Of a stretch of DNA of 34,503 nucleotides, positions 1-8,244 are shown one piece after another; the stretch's first letter is position 1; each line of letters opens with the position of its first letter. The DNA lies in NCBI GenBank assembly GCA_009668925.1, contig SBEK01000014.1, forward strand, positions 1 through 34,503, read 5' to 3'. This DNA comes from Deltaproteobacteria bacterium (GTDB lineage Bacteria > Desulfobacterota > Syntrophia > Syntrophales > Smithellaceae). Both the position numbers and the translations under genes were made by a program. The notes under the pieces were generated by a model. It worked only from the letters and a program-made list of their open reading frames with translations. It searched no databases and was not told the origin of the DNA.

Positions 1-318
1 GTAAGGGCCATCATGCTTTCCCGTCATGGTCGGGTCGAAATGGCCGCCGGCAGCGCCGGCAGCCATAGCTTTGCCGCCGGTCATCATATGCCCGCAATCG
101 GCATTCTGATGGACATGAAACCCATGGATTCCCGGAGGAAGACGATTCAACTGCGGCGTCAGCAGCAAACCGTACTTCGTGTCCTGGACGGTAATAACGC
201 CGATGGCCTCGCCCATCCCCTGATCATTGACCAGATTCATCGGAATCGTTTTCTCAGCCGCCATGACCAGCCCGGCTGAAATCATCACAACAAGCATTAC
301 CAAAATAATCTTTTTCAT
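1..318 (-). CDS. sodC: Cu/Zn superoxide dismutase, 3' end cut by window edge
   Basis: Periplasmic enzyme that dismutates superoxide to peroxide and oxygen. Reading the minus strand from ATG at 318 gives 106 codons with no stop before the window edge, so the C-terminus is missing. It starts with a signal peptide (MKKIILVMLVVMISAGLVMA). The copper-ligand motif GFHVHQNADCG and the zinc-region motif GGHFDP followed by GKHDGPY are clear for the family. A purine-rich Shine-Dalgarno run (AGGGGGG) lies about 6 nt upstream of the ATG. The gene diverges from the formate dehydrogenase operon across about 326 bp. A bacterial SodC usually runs about 170-180 aa, so roughly 65-70 residues lie outside. Family assignment is from visible metal-ligand motifs and is firm. 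Confidence 0.93.
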   Translation of the reverse strand, partial: MKKIILVMLVVMISAGLVMAAEKTIPMNLVNDQGMGEAIGVITVQDTKYGLLLTPQLNRLPPGIHGFHVHQNADCGHMMTGGKAMAAGAAGGHFDPTMTGKHDGPY

Positions 319-644
319 TTTTTGTCCCCCCTCTTTCATTGGATGTCAATATCTTCAACAAATCTTGTGTTATAATTTTGCGGCTTGCCCCGCCAGGAAA
401 CAACGGTAATTAATTGTATCTCTATTCATAGTTCATACCTACTACCTCGCTTCTGAGCGTGGTCACCGTTATGTCAGGAAAGACATTATAGTTTTAACCT
501 GTTAATGCCCTGCCACTTAATGATCATTGAATTGAATCGCCGCATTCCTTAATTTAAGGAAAATTATATTCACGATAACTTAGTGTCGCTTTCACCATCC
601 GGTCCGTAAGGTGCAGGAGACCGCCACAGTCGGGAGAGAAGGAA
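319..644. other. Divergent intergenic region between sodC and the fdh operon
   Basis: No gene is visible here. The region should hold both divergent promoters. It is A+T-rich compared with the flanking genes and contains two short palindromes, at 519-528 and 545-561. No convincing sigma54 -24/-12 element was found by eye. Confidence 0.6.
545..561. promoter_or_regulatory. Palindrome upstream of the formate dehydrogenase operon
   Basis: Two perfect 8-base arms, TTCCTTAA and TTAAGGAA, flank a single T. A second, 10-bp palindrome (AATGATCATT) lies at 519-528. Position about 85-125 bp before the first operon start fits an operator for the operon or for divergent sodC. Which factor would bind is unknown. 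Confidence 0.35.
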
Positions 645-2567
645 TTGGAAGGGATATCCGAAGAAAAGGCTGCCGTTTCGCAAAGGGAAGGAAAAGATTC
701 GCCGATCGCCGCCGGGTACCGGACGGCCTCCGGCATCACGATCGATTTCCATTCGGCGGAATTCAACCGCCGGGATGACCTCGACGATTTGAGTGGCAAC
801 TATAGCGTCTTTCAGCCGCTCGACGGTGTTGTTACCGCGGACATGCTTCATCAGATGGAGCGTCGCGGGCGCGCCGCCGAAGCGGCCATTTTTCATACCC
901 CAGCCGTGAAAAGCACGGATATACCGGAAAAAGAGGATGGAGAATCCGCCGCGGGATTGCCGGTTACTTTGAGCTCCCACGGCCGCATCCTGATTATCGA
1001 TACGGATGTAAAACGTGCCGCGGATTGGGGCAAGGACCTCAGCGCCCGCGGTTTGACGTGCACGGCGGTGGTGACCCGGGCAAAAGCGACTGATCGCTCC
1101 GGTTCCCGGACGGCCGGATTTCCCGTGCTTCAGATGCCGGGATTGTCGGTGAGCGGTTTCTTTGGAAATTTCTCGGCCACGGCATCCGCGGATGGGCATG
1201 AAAGGCCGCTCGCCGATTGGCTCGACGCCGAAACCGCCGTTTTCGATCTTGTTCTCGATCTTCAGCCGGCTGCTTCCTATGCCAGGCGTTCTCTGCCGCT
1301 GGGGTATTATGCGCCGGGGTCCAATCCGGAACATCCCGAAACCCTTCTCGAAGAGCTGACGCAGATGCGCGGCCAGTTTCAGAAACCGCAATTCACGATA
1401 CTCCGCGAAAGCCGCTGTCTTCATCACATCTCCCGCAAAACAAGCTGTCAGCTCTGTCTGGATGCGTGTCCGCTGTCGGCCATTGGATCGATCCGGGGGA
1501 AGCTGGTCTTTAACCACCATCTCTGCGAAGGCTGCGGCGTCTGTGCGCTGGTCTGCCCGACCGATGCCGTCCGGCTTGTCCATCCCTCGCCACCGGAACG
1601 ATTCAGCGCCCTGGAGCAGGCGATCGTGAGCCGCGAGGCGGGAAGCAAAGCCGCCCCGACCCTGGTCATTGCCGACGACAGTGGCCGCGGCCCGGCCCGG
1701 GCCGAGGATGAAAAAGACTTCGAACGTGAAATTTATTTTGCCGTCGATCACATCGGCCATATCGGTGCGGAGACCCTGCTCTTCGCGCTCGCTTACGGCG
1801 CGGACAAAGTCGTCGTCGCCTGTGATCCGGGAAACGACAAGGCAGTGATAGAGGCCGTCCGGCGGCAGGTTGAGTTGAGTCAGGCTATCCTGCGCGGGCT
1901 GGGACAGCCCGAGGACCGGATTGTCTTTGCGTTTGCCACTGACTCCGGCCAGCCGGAATCAGAAACCCGGCGGACAATCGGCAAGGGCATTCCTCTTCGC
2001 GGACCCGGACTATTGCCGGAGGCGCTCTCCGGTGCAAGCGACAGGCGGACGCTGATCCTCCTTACCGCGCAGGAACTCCACAACCGGCTGGATGCTGAGC
2101 AAACCATTCTGCCCCTGCCGGAAGGATCTCCCTTCGGCGCCGTGGCGATCGGTCCGACCTGCACGCTGTGCCTGGCCTGCGTCGAGGCCTGCCCCGCGCA
2201 GGCGCTGCGGGCGGGCGGCGGCGCACCAAGATTGGAATTCATCGAATCGCGCTGCCACCAGTGCGGTGTGTGCAAAGACCTCTGCCCGGAAAAGGCCGTC
2301 CGCCTGCAGCCGCGGCTGCTCTGCGATCCGGAAAGAGCGGAAACCCCCGTCACGCTCAATGAAGTTCAGGCCGCCCGGTGTATCGAGTGCGGCGCCCCTT
2401 TTGCGTCGCAGGCCATGGTCAGCCGGATGCGGACAACCCTGACGGGCCATTGGATGTATGCTTCGGAAAAACAATTACAGCGTCTGCAAATGTGCCGCAT
2501 CTGCCGGACCCGGGATGCCCTTAAGTCGGAGGATTTGAAAATATGGAATCCATCTCCCCTGCGATGA
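645..2567 (+). CDS. Polyferredoxin-like protein heading the formate dehydrogenase operon
   Basis: 640-aa cytoplasmic iron-sulfur protein without signal peptide or membrane helix. The start is TTG at 645, supported by AGAAGGA directly upstream and no other in-frame start nearby. Two ferredoxin pairs are visible: cysteines near 268/271/275/279 with 294/297/300/304, and near 506/509/512/516 with 537/540/543/547. This predicts four [4Fe-4S] clusters. The C-terminus adds two CxxC pairs (CIEC, CRIC), possibly a zinc ribbon. The segment between the pairs (VDHIGHIGAETLLFALAYGA and onward) resembles the MvhD/HdrA-associated delta fold but lacks its cysteines. Its stop overlaps the next gene by 25 bases. 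Proteins of this layout are known next to TorD-like chaperones in Fdh operons; a role in cofactor supply or electron transfer during maturation is inference. Confidence 0.82.
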   Translation: MEGISEEKAAVSQREGKDSPIAAGYRTASGITIDFHSAEFNRRDDLDDLSGNYSVFQPLDGVVTADMLHQMERRGRAAEAAIFHTPAVKSTDIPEKEDGESAAGLPVTLSSHGRILIIDTDVKRAADWGKDLSARGLTCTAVVTRAKATDRSGSRTAGFPVLQMPGLSVSGFFGNFSATASADGHERPLADWLDAETAVFDLVLDLQPAASYARRSLPLGYYAPGSNPEHPETLLEELTQMRGQFQKPQFTILRESRCLHHISRKTSCQLCLDACPLSAIGSIRGKLVFNHHLCEGCGVCALVCPTDAVRLVHPSPPERFSALEQAIVSREAGSKAAPTLVIADDSGRGPARAEDEKDFEREIYFAVDHIGHIGAETLLFALAYGADKVVVACDPGNDKAVIEAVRRQVELSQAILRGLGQPEDRIVFAFATDSGQPESETRRTIGKGIPLRGPGLLPEALSGASDRRTLILLTAQELHNRLDAEQTILPLPEGSPFGAVAIGPTCTLCLACVEACPAQALRAGGGAPRLEFIESRCHQCGVCKDLCPEKAVRLQPRLLCDPERAETPVTLNEVQAARCIECGAPFASQAMVSRMRTTLTGHWMYASEKQLQRLQMCRICRTRDALKSEDLKIWNPSPLR

Positions 2568-3247
2568 AGAATGGTTTTACCGCACCGTGGTTCGATCCTT
2601 ATGCGGCCCTTCGCCCGGACGGGTACGTCCTTTTGGCATCGCTTCTCCGGGAGCCCCCGTCCCGATCGATCATTGAAATACTGCGGAAGCTGCAATGGGA
2701 GAGCGGGATTCCCGAAAAGCTCGATGATGCGCTTACGGCGCTCAGGCAGGCGTGTCTGAACTGCGACCCGGCGGAGGTGCAAAGCGAATACAACCGGCTT
2801 TTCGTGGGCTTAGGCTCGGGAGAAATTGTGCCCTACGCCTCCTGGTATAAGGATAAAAGAATTCAGTCCGCACCGCTGGCCTCGTTACGGTCGGACCTGA
2901 TGAAAGCAGGCATTGTCCGGCAGGCCGGTCATCATGATTCGGAGGATCATGCCGGAGCGCTGTGCGAGATCATGGCGATCCTATCGCAGCGGCAAAACGG
3001 CGTGGACCTCGCCAATCAAGCCGCCTTCTTTGAACGGCATATCGGATCCTGGATGCCCAGGCTGTTCGACGATATCAGGCAAGCCAGGAGTTCCGATTTC
3101 TACCGGCACGTCGGCTGCCTCGGCCGGCGTTTTCTGGAAACTGAACATGAATTTTTAAATTCGGCGGCAAACAGCCCCAATGACCAAGAGAAAGGAGAAC
3201 GAAAAGATGAAGACGAATTTTTCAAGCGGCCGGCGGACATTCATTAA
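2543..3247 (+). CDS. TorD/DmsD-family molybdoenzyme maturation chaperone
   Basis: 234-aa all-helical cytoplasmic chaperone, expected to bind the Tat signal of the molybdopterin subunit and hold it until the cofactor is inserted. The motif YNRLFVGLGSGEIVPYASWY and the later EDHAGALCEIMAIL match the TorD family signature (Y-x-x-LF...P-Y-x-S and E-x-DH). ATG at 2543 follows GGAGG with good spacing and lies inside the end of the preceding gene, implying translational coupling. The next gene again starts inside the end of this one. The family is certain; the client is inferred from the operon to be the catalytic subunit at 3444. Confidence 0.9.
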   Translation: MESISPAMKNGFTAPWFDPYAALRPDGYVLLASLLREPPSRSIIEILRKLQWESGIPEKLDDALTALRQACLNCDPAEVQSEYNRLFVGLGSGEIVPYASWYKDKRIQSAPLASLRSDLMKAGIVRQAGHHDSEDHAGALCEIMAILSQRQNGVDLANQAAFFERHIGSWMPRLFDDIRQARSSDFYRHVGCLGRRFLETEHEFLNSAANSPNDQEKGERKDEDEFFKRPADIH

Positions 3248-3407
3248 ACGCGCAACGCTTCTCGGCGGATCGGCTCTGGCTCTGGCCCTGGGTGTTCCCA
3301 AAACCGCGCGGCCGGCGGCGGCGCCCGCGTCGGAGCCCCAAGCGCAAAATCAGGGCTATAGGCTCACGGCACACGTCAAGAAATATTATGAAACGGCGCG
3401 TCAATAA
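3207..3407 (+). CDS. Small Tat-signal protein of formate dehydrogenase operons
   Basis: 66-aa protein with a twin-arginine signal, GRRTFIKRATLLGGSALALA, followed by an Ala/Pro-rich linker and a short polar tail ending in KKYYETARQ. I place the start at ATG 3207 because AAAGGAG sits 6 nt before it; an in-frame ATG at 3180 lacks a ribosome site. It overlaps the chaperone gene by 41 bases. It matches the short family described as formate dehydrogenase region TAT target, found between the chaperone and catalytic genes in many proteobacteria. Its function is unknown. Export with or for the Fdh complex is inferred. Confidence 0.85.
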   Translation: MKTNFSSGRRTFIKRATLLGGSALALALGVPKTARPAAAPASEPQAQNQGYRLTAHVKKYYETARQ

Positions 3408-3443
3408 AAAACAGCGGATTCAATCCGGGGGAGGGTGGCACTT

Positions 3444-6332
3444 ATGAAATCATCTAAAAATAAATGGCTTACGCGGGTTTCCGACCAGCCCGCAGCACTT
3501 TCCGGCATGAACCGGAGGACGTTTCTCATCCGCGGCGGTGTGGCGCTGGGGAGCGGCGCATTGCTCGGCCTGCTGCCGCTTAGCTGCGTCCGGGACGCGT
3601 CCGAGGAAGAAAAGAAAAATTTTCCGCTCCCGGACGTTCAAACCCAATACCCGCGCACGATCTGCACCCACTGCTCGGTCGGCTGCGGCATTATCGCCGA
3701 GGTTCAGAACGGCGTCTGGACCGGACAGGAGCCGGATTACGAGTCGCCTTTCAATCTGGGAGGACATTGCGCGAAAGGCGCGGCGGCCCGTGATCACGGC
3801 TTCGGGCACAAGCGCCTGAAATTCCCCATGAAGCTCGTTGACGGCAAGTGGACGCGCCTTTCCTGGGACCAGGCCATAAACGAGATAGGCGACAAGCTCT
3901 TAAAGATCCGGAAGGAGTCGGGACCGGACGCGCTGTTCTTTTGCGGGTCATCCAAGGCGAGCAACGAAGGGGCCTATCTCCAGGGAAAATTCGCCGCCTT
4001 CTGGGGCACCAACAACGTCGACAACCAGGCCCGCATCTGCCATTCGACGACCGTGGCCGGCGTGGCCAGCACCTGGGGCTACGGCGCCATGACCAATTCC
4101 TACAATGACATGCGCAACAGCAAAGCCATGCTGTTTTTGGGCAGCAACGCGGCGGAGGCCCACCCCGTGGCCATGCAGCAGATTCTCCGGGCGAAAGAAA
4201 ATGGTTCGAAAATGATTGTTGTGGACCCGCGCTTCACCCGGACAGCCGCGCATGCCGATATCTACGCGAGGCTGCGCTCCGGCACGGACATCCCCTTTAT
4301 CTATGGACTGCTCTGGCATGTCTTCAAAAATGGCTGGGAAGATAAAGACTATATCGCCAAGCGCGTCTACGCCATGGATGACATCCGCAAGGAGACGCAG
4401 AAGTGGCCGCCCAAGGAAGTCGAAAACGTTACGGGAATACCGGAAGAGAAGGTTTTTGAGATCGCCAAGACCATGGCACAAAACCGTCCGGGCACCATTG
4501 TCTGGTGCATGGGCATAACACAGCACCACATGGCCTCGCACACCGTCCGGCTGTTCAGCATTCTGCAGCTCGCGCTGGGCAACATCGGCGTGGCGGGCGG
4601 CGGCGCCAATATCTTCCGCGGCCATGACAACGTCCAGGGCGCCACGGACGTGGGCCCGAACTGCCACACCCTGTCGTGCTATTACGGCTTGGCCGAGGGA
4701 GCCTGGAAACACTGGGCCTCGGTATGGGGCGTGGATTATGAATGGCTCAAATCACGTTTTGACATGACGAAACAGTATGACGCGGGCGGCGGCAAGATGG
4801 ACTATACCATGTACATGCCGGGCATCCCCGTTTCCCGATGGATCGACGGCGTTATGGAGGACAAAAATAATCTTTCGCAAAGAGACAATCTGCGCGCCGT
4901 GATCTTTCAGGGTCACGCCGCAAACAGCCAGACGCGCGGAACGCACATGAAAAAAGCGCTCGAAAAGCTGGATCTGCTGGTGATCTCCGACCCCCACCCG
5001 ACCCATATGGCGGTCATGAGCGAGCGCAAGAACGACACCTATCTCTTACCGACGGCCACCCAGTATGAAACATACGGATCGGCGACGGCCTCCAACCGGT
5101 CCCTGCAATGGCGCGAGAAAATTATCGAGCCTCTTTTCGAGTCTCTGCCCGACCACGTCATTCTCTATAAACTGGCCAAAAAGCTCGGGTTCGCCGAACA
5201 GATGTTCAAGAACATCAAGGTGGTCAAAGACGAGCCGGTGATTGAAGAAGTCCTTCGCGAAATCAACCGTGGCGGCTGGACGATCGGCTACACGGGACAG
5301 AGCCCGGAGAGGCTCAAGCTGCATGCCAAGTACCGCGGCACATTCAATACGCTTACGCTGAAAGCCGAAGCCGGACCCTGCAAGGGCGACTACTACGGAC
5401 TTCCCTGGCCCTGCTGGGGCACACCCGAAATGAAGCATCCGGGCACACCCATTCTGTATGATCCCAGCAAACCCGTAGCCCAAGGTGGGCTGGTCTTTCG
5501 GGCCAACTGGGGAACGGAATACAAGGGCGCAAACCTGCTGGCGAGCGGCGTTTATGCCGTGGGGTCCGACATCAAAGACGGTTATCCCGAATTCACCGCC
5601 GATATTCTGAAAAAGCTGGGCTGGTGGAACGATCTGACCGAAGCGGAGAAAAAAGCGGCGGAAGGCAAGAACTGGAAGACCGATCTCTCGGGCGGCATTC
5701 AGCGTGTCGTGATCAAGCATGGCTGCGCACCGTTCGGCAACGGCCGGGCCCGCTGCAACGTCTGGGAATATCCGGACCCGATTCCTGTCCACCGCGAGCC
5801 GCTCTATACGTCGCGCTTCGACCTGGTCGCCAAATACCCGACCTACGCCGACCGCAAGGCTTTCTGGCGGCTGCCCACGCGCTACCAGTCGATCCAGTCC
5901 ATTGATCACAGCAAGAAATATCCGCTCATCTTCACGAGCGGCCGGCTTACGGAATACGAAGGCGGCGGTGAAGAAACACGGTCCAGTGCCTGGCTCGGCA
6001 AACTGCAGCCGGAGATGTTCGCGGAAATCAATCCGCAGGACGCTGCGAACGCCCATATCTTCCACTGGCAGTATATCTGGCTGGAGGGCGCCGAGGGCGG
6101 GCGGATCAAAGTGCGGGCGATGATTACCCCGCGCGTCGGCCCCGGGACAGTGTGGACGCCGTTCCATTTCGGCGGCTGGTTTGAGGGCAAGGACCTCTAC
6201 GACCGCTATCCCGAAGGCACGGCGCCTTATATCCGCGGCGAAGCCTGCAATACCGCCACGACCTATGGATATGATTCCGTAACGCAGATGCAGGAAACCA
6301 AGGCCACGCTGTGCCGCATTACACCGGCATGA
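3444..6332 (+). CDS. fdhA: Formate dehydrogenase catalytic (alpha) subunit, Cys-type
   Basis: 962-aa molybdopterin (bis-MGD) oxidoreductase that oxidises formate to CO2 in the periplasm. Twin-arginine signal NRRTFLIRGG at residues 23-32. A [4Fe-4S] site is formed by Cys74, Cys77, Cys81 and Cys109. The metal-ligand loop reads NQARICHSTTV, so the Mo/W ligand is Cys199 followed by the conserved His200; there is no in-frame UGA, so this is not a selenoprotein. The dinucleotide-binding C-terminal domain is complete (GRLTEYEGGGEETRS). ATG 3444 sits about 9 nt after GGGGGAGGG; GTG at 3435 falls inside that ribosome site. Length and motifs fit the FdnG/Fdh3 family. Molybdenum versus tungsten cannot be told from sequence. 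Confidence 0.96.
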   Translation: MKSSKNKWLTRVSDQPAALSGMNRRTFLIRGGVALGSGALLGLLPLSCVRDASEEEKKNFPLPDVQTQYPRTICTHCSVGCGIIAEVQNGVWTGQEPDYESPFNLGGHCAKGAAARDHGFGHKRLKFPMKLVDGKWTRLSWDQAINEIGDKLLKIRKESGPDALFFCGSSKASNEGAYLQGKFAAFWGTNNVDNQARICHSTTVAGVASTWGYGAMTNSYNDMRNSKAMLFLGSNAAEAHPVAMQQILRAKENGSKMIVVDPRFTRTAAHADIYARLRSGTDIPFIYGLLWHVFKNGWEDKDYIAKRVYAMDDIRKETQKWPPKEVENVTGIPEEKVFEIAKTMAQNRPGTIVWCMGITQHHMASHTVRLFSILQLALGNIGVAGGGANIFRGHDNVQGATDVGPNCHTLSCYYGLAEGAWKHWASVWGVDYEWLKSRFDMTKQYDAGGGKMDYTMYMPGIPVSRWIDGVMEDKNNLSQRDNLRAVIFQGHAANSQTRGTHMKKALEKLDLLVISDPHPTHMAVMSERKNDTYLLPTATQYETYGSATASNRSLQWREKIIEPLFESLPDHVILYKLAKKLGFAEQMFKNIKVVKDEPVIEEVLREINRGGWTIGYTGQSPERLKLHAKYRGTFNTLTLKAEAGPCKGDYYGLPWPCWGTPEMKHPGTPILYDPSKPVAQGGLVFRANWGTEYKGANLLASGVYAVGSDIKDGYPEFTADILKKLGWWNDLTEAEKKAAEGKNWKTDLSGGIQRVVIKHGCAPFGNGRARCNVWEYPDPIPVHREPLYTSRFDLVAKYPTYADRKAFWRLPTRYQSIQSIDHSKKYPLIFTSGRLTEYEGGGEETRSSAWLGKLQPEMFAEINPQDAANAHIFHWQYIWLEGAEGGRIKVRAMITPRVGPGTVWTPFHFGGWFEGKDLYDRYPEGTAPYIRGEACNTATTYGYDSVTQMQETKATLCRITPA

Positions 6333-6361
6333 CCCCGCTCGGGCGGGATAACTGCGTCAAC

Positions 6362-6390
6362 GAAATTATTTTCCGACGGAAAATAATTTC
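6362..6390 (+). promoter_or_regulatory. Intercistronic stem-loop between fdhA and fdhB
   Basis: A perfect 13-bp inverted repeat (GAAATTATTTTCC and its complement) with a 3-nt loop GAC lies 29 bases after the fdhA stop and 24 bases before the fdhB ATG. It is A/U-rich and lacks a following U run, so it is more likely an mRNA-processing, stability or partial-attenuation element than a full terminator. Confidence 0.6.
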
Positions 6391-6414
6391 TGACTTACTA
6401 AAAGGAGATGAATC

Positions 6415-7023
6415 ATGGCTAGGATGAAATTTCTCTGTGATACCGAACGCTGCATTGAGTGTAATGCCTGCGTCACGGCCTGCAACAATGAACACGACGT
6501 GCCGTGGGGCATCAACCGGCGGCATGTGGTCACCCTGAAGGACGGCGAAAGCGGAGAGAAATCCGTTTCGGTGGCCTGTATGCACTGTACGGATGCGCCC
6601 TGCGCGGCCGTCTGCCCGGTGGATTGTTTTTACACCACACCCGACGGCATCGTCCTGCACGACAAGGACCTGTGCATCGGCTGCGGCTACTGCTTTTATG
6701 CCTGCCCGTTCGGCGCCCCGCAGTTTCCGGAGGAGAATCTCTTTGCGGCGCGCGGCAAGATGGACAAATGCACCTTTTGCGCCGGCGGACCAGGCAAGGA
6801 CAACTCCGTCGAGGAATACAAAAAATACGGCCGGAACCGGATTGCCGAGGGCAAGCTGCCGCTGTGCGCGGAAATGTGCGCGACAAAGGCGCTTTTGGCC
6901 GGAGACGGCAATGTCGTGTCCGAGATTTATATCGACCGGATCAACAAACGCGGCGGAAGACCCGCAACCTGGGGATGGGAAACCGCCTATAACTTCAAAG
7001 CCGAAAAGGGGAAGAAACCATGA
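6415..7023 (+). CDS. fdhB: Formate dehydrogenase iron-sulfur (beta) subunit
   Basis: 202-aa subunit carrying electrons from the catalytic subunit to the membrane cytochrome. Cysteine motifs CIECNACVTAC, CMHCTDAPCAAVCP, CIGCGYCFYACP and CTFC...CAEMC account for four [4Fe-4S] clusters, as in the Fdh3/FdnH family. Unlike E. coli FdnH there is no C-terminal transmembrane helix, typical of the shorter Fdh3 beta subunits. It has no signal peptide, so it would be exported bound to FdhA via the Tat pathway. ATG 6415 is preceded by AAAGGAGATG. Its TGA overlaps the next ATG (ATGA, 7020-7023). Confidence 0.95.
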   Translation: MARMKFLCDTERCIECNACVTACNNEHDVPWGINRRHVVTLKDGESGEKSVSVACMHCTDAPCAAVCPVDCFYTTPDGIVLHDKDLCIGCGYCFYACPFGAPQFPEENLFAARGKMDKCTFCAGGPGKDNSVEEYKKYGRNRIAEGKLPLCAEMCATKALLAGDGNVVSEIYIDRINKRGGRPATWGWETAYNFKAEKGKKP

Positions 7024-7208
7024 AGCCGAAATATTTGATCATGGCGGTGCTGATGGTGTTTACGGGAATCGCCGGCTGTTCACCCGAACCCCGCAAGGTG
7101 ACCCTGCATGAACCGGGCATATACAAGGGCCAAAGAGATCCCGTCCTGGAACTGAAAGATCAACAGGCGCTGATCAACCGCTGCAAACTCGTGCAAAGCG
7201 ACCGCTGA
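7020..7208 (+). CDS. 62-aa lipoprotein in the fdh operon
   Basis: Small exported protein with a lipoprotein signal: MKPKYLIMAVLMVFTGIAGC, lipobox GIAGC with Cys20 as the expected lipidation site. The mature part is about 43 residues (SPEPRKVTLHEPGIYKG and onward), polar and without recognised domain. It starts within the stop of fdhB and ends 16 bases before the cytochrome b gene, so it is translated as part of the operon. Short hypothetical proteins occur at this place in other Fdh3-type operons; whether they are structural subunits is not known to me. Confidence 0.75.
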   Translation: MKPKYLIMAVLMVFTGIAGCSPEPRKVTLHEPGIYKGQRDPVLELKDQQALINRCKLVQSDR

Positions 7209-7224
7209 ATAACAGGAGGCATTT

Positions 7225-8214
7225 ATGACAACAACAGGCAGACATCTTCCGCTCAGACGTCTGGTGGTCGCCGCAGTGCTGCTCTCCTTTTTGAGCGGCG
7301 CGATGCTTTACCAGGTGATCGGCGCGGATCTCACGAACCCGCGGGCCAACTTATGGCGCGTGGTCCGGGAGGGAGTTCCGGCTTATACATCCACACCGGC
7401 TCAGGGGCACACCGTGCTGATCCTCAACAGCGCAGAGAACTGGCGCGAAATCCGCAACGGTGTCCTGGTCCGGATCTCGCCCTGGATTATCATCCTGGCG
7501 TTGGTGGGCATGGCCGCCTTCTACCTGAAGGTCGGCCCCGAAAGACTGAAGAAGCCCCGATCCGGAGTGAAGCTGCTGCGCTTTACGCGCTTTGAGCGAT
7601 ACGTTCACTGGTTTACGGCGGCGCTCTTTATCATCATGGCCATAACCGGCCTGGGCCTGCTTCTGGGCCGCTATGTGCTGATCCCGTTTGTCGGACACGG
7701 AATCAATGCCGGTTACCTGCAGGCGGCCAAGGTGCTGCACAACTACTGCGGGCCTCTCTTGCTCATCGGCTTTATCGCCGAATTTCTGCTCTGGGTGCGC
7801 TTCAACATTCCGAAGAAATACGATCTCGCCTGGTTTAAAAGCATGGGCGGCATGATCGGCCACGGACCGGCGCCGCATATCGGAAAAATCAACGCCGGAG
7901 AAAAGGGCTGGTTTTGGCTCATCTTCATCTTTGGGAGCGCGGTCGGCGTCACAGGTGTGCTCCTTGATTTTCCCGTCTGGGATCAGAGCCGCTTAACCAT
8001 GCAGGTATCGCACGTGATTCACGCTGCGGTTGCCGTTCTCTTCGTCACGGTTTCTTTCGGCCACATTTACATGGGCACGCTCGGCGTGGAAGGTGCATTC
8101 GAGGCCATGTGGGACGGCCATGTTGACGCCGTATGGGCCGAACAGAACCACGATCTGTGGTATAAAGACGTTATGCTCGGCGAGAAGAACCACCCGGAAA
8201 ACACAGGTGTGTAA
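7225..8214 (+). CDS. Formate dehydrogenase cytochrome b (gamma) subunit
   Basis: 329-aa inner-membrane protein of the FdnI/FdoI family. It carries two b hemes and passes electrons to quinone. Hydrophobic segments lie near residues 14-32, 85-105, 128-150, 172-190, 232-252 and 268-285. Candidate heme histidines are in FERYVHWFTA, VLHNYCGPLL, QVSHVIHAAV and SFGHIYMG. The family C-terminal signature VEGAFEAMWDGHVD is present. ATG 7225 follows AACAGGAGGC. This is the last gene of the operon. A G+C-rich hairpin follows the stop. The extra first helix and periplasmic loop before the FdnI core resemble Fdh3 gamma subunits. Confidence 0.94.
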   Translation: MTTTGRHLPLRRLVVAAVLLSFLSGAMLYQVIGADLTNPRANLWRVVREGVPAYTSTPAQGHTVLILNSAENWREIRNGVLVRISPWIIILALVGMAAFYLKVGPERLKKPRSGVKLLRFTRFERYVHWFTAALFIIMAITGLGLLLGRYVLIPFVGHGINAGYLQAAKVLHNYCGPLLLIGFIAEFLLWVRFNIPKKYDLAWFKSMGGMIGHGPAPHIGKINAGEKGWFWLIFIFGSAVGVTGVLLDFPVWDQSRLTMQVSHVIHAAVAVLFVTVSFGHIYMGTLGVEGAFEAMWDGHVDAVWAEQNHDLWYKDVMLGEKNHPENTGV

Positions 8215-8226
8215 ATTGAACTGACG

Positions 8227-8244
8227 CCCCGGCTCCGGCCGGGG
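8227..8244 (+). terminator. Hairpin after the fdh operon
   Basis: CCCCGGC and GCCGGGG form a perfect 7-bp stem with loop TCCG, 13 bases after the stop of the cytochrome b gene. No U run follows, so it may act as a 3' end stabiliser or a weak terminator. Confidence 0.4.

Noticed and set aside
570..1760. 396-codon open frame on the minus strand
   Set aside because: Antisense to the polyferredoxin gene, whose cysteine motifs prove the plus-strand frame.
4036..4050. Selenocysteine in the formate dehydrogenase
   Set aside because: The metal-ligand codon is a cysteine codon and there is no in-frame UGA before the true stop.
5046..6167. 373-codon open frame on the minus strand
   Set aside because: Shadow of the formate dehydrogenase catalytic gene in G+C-rich DNA.
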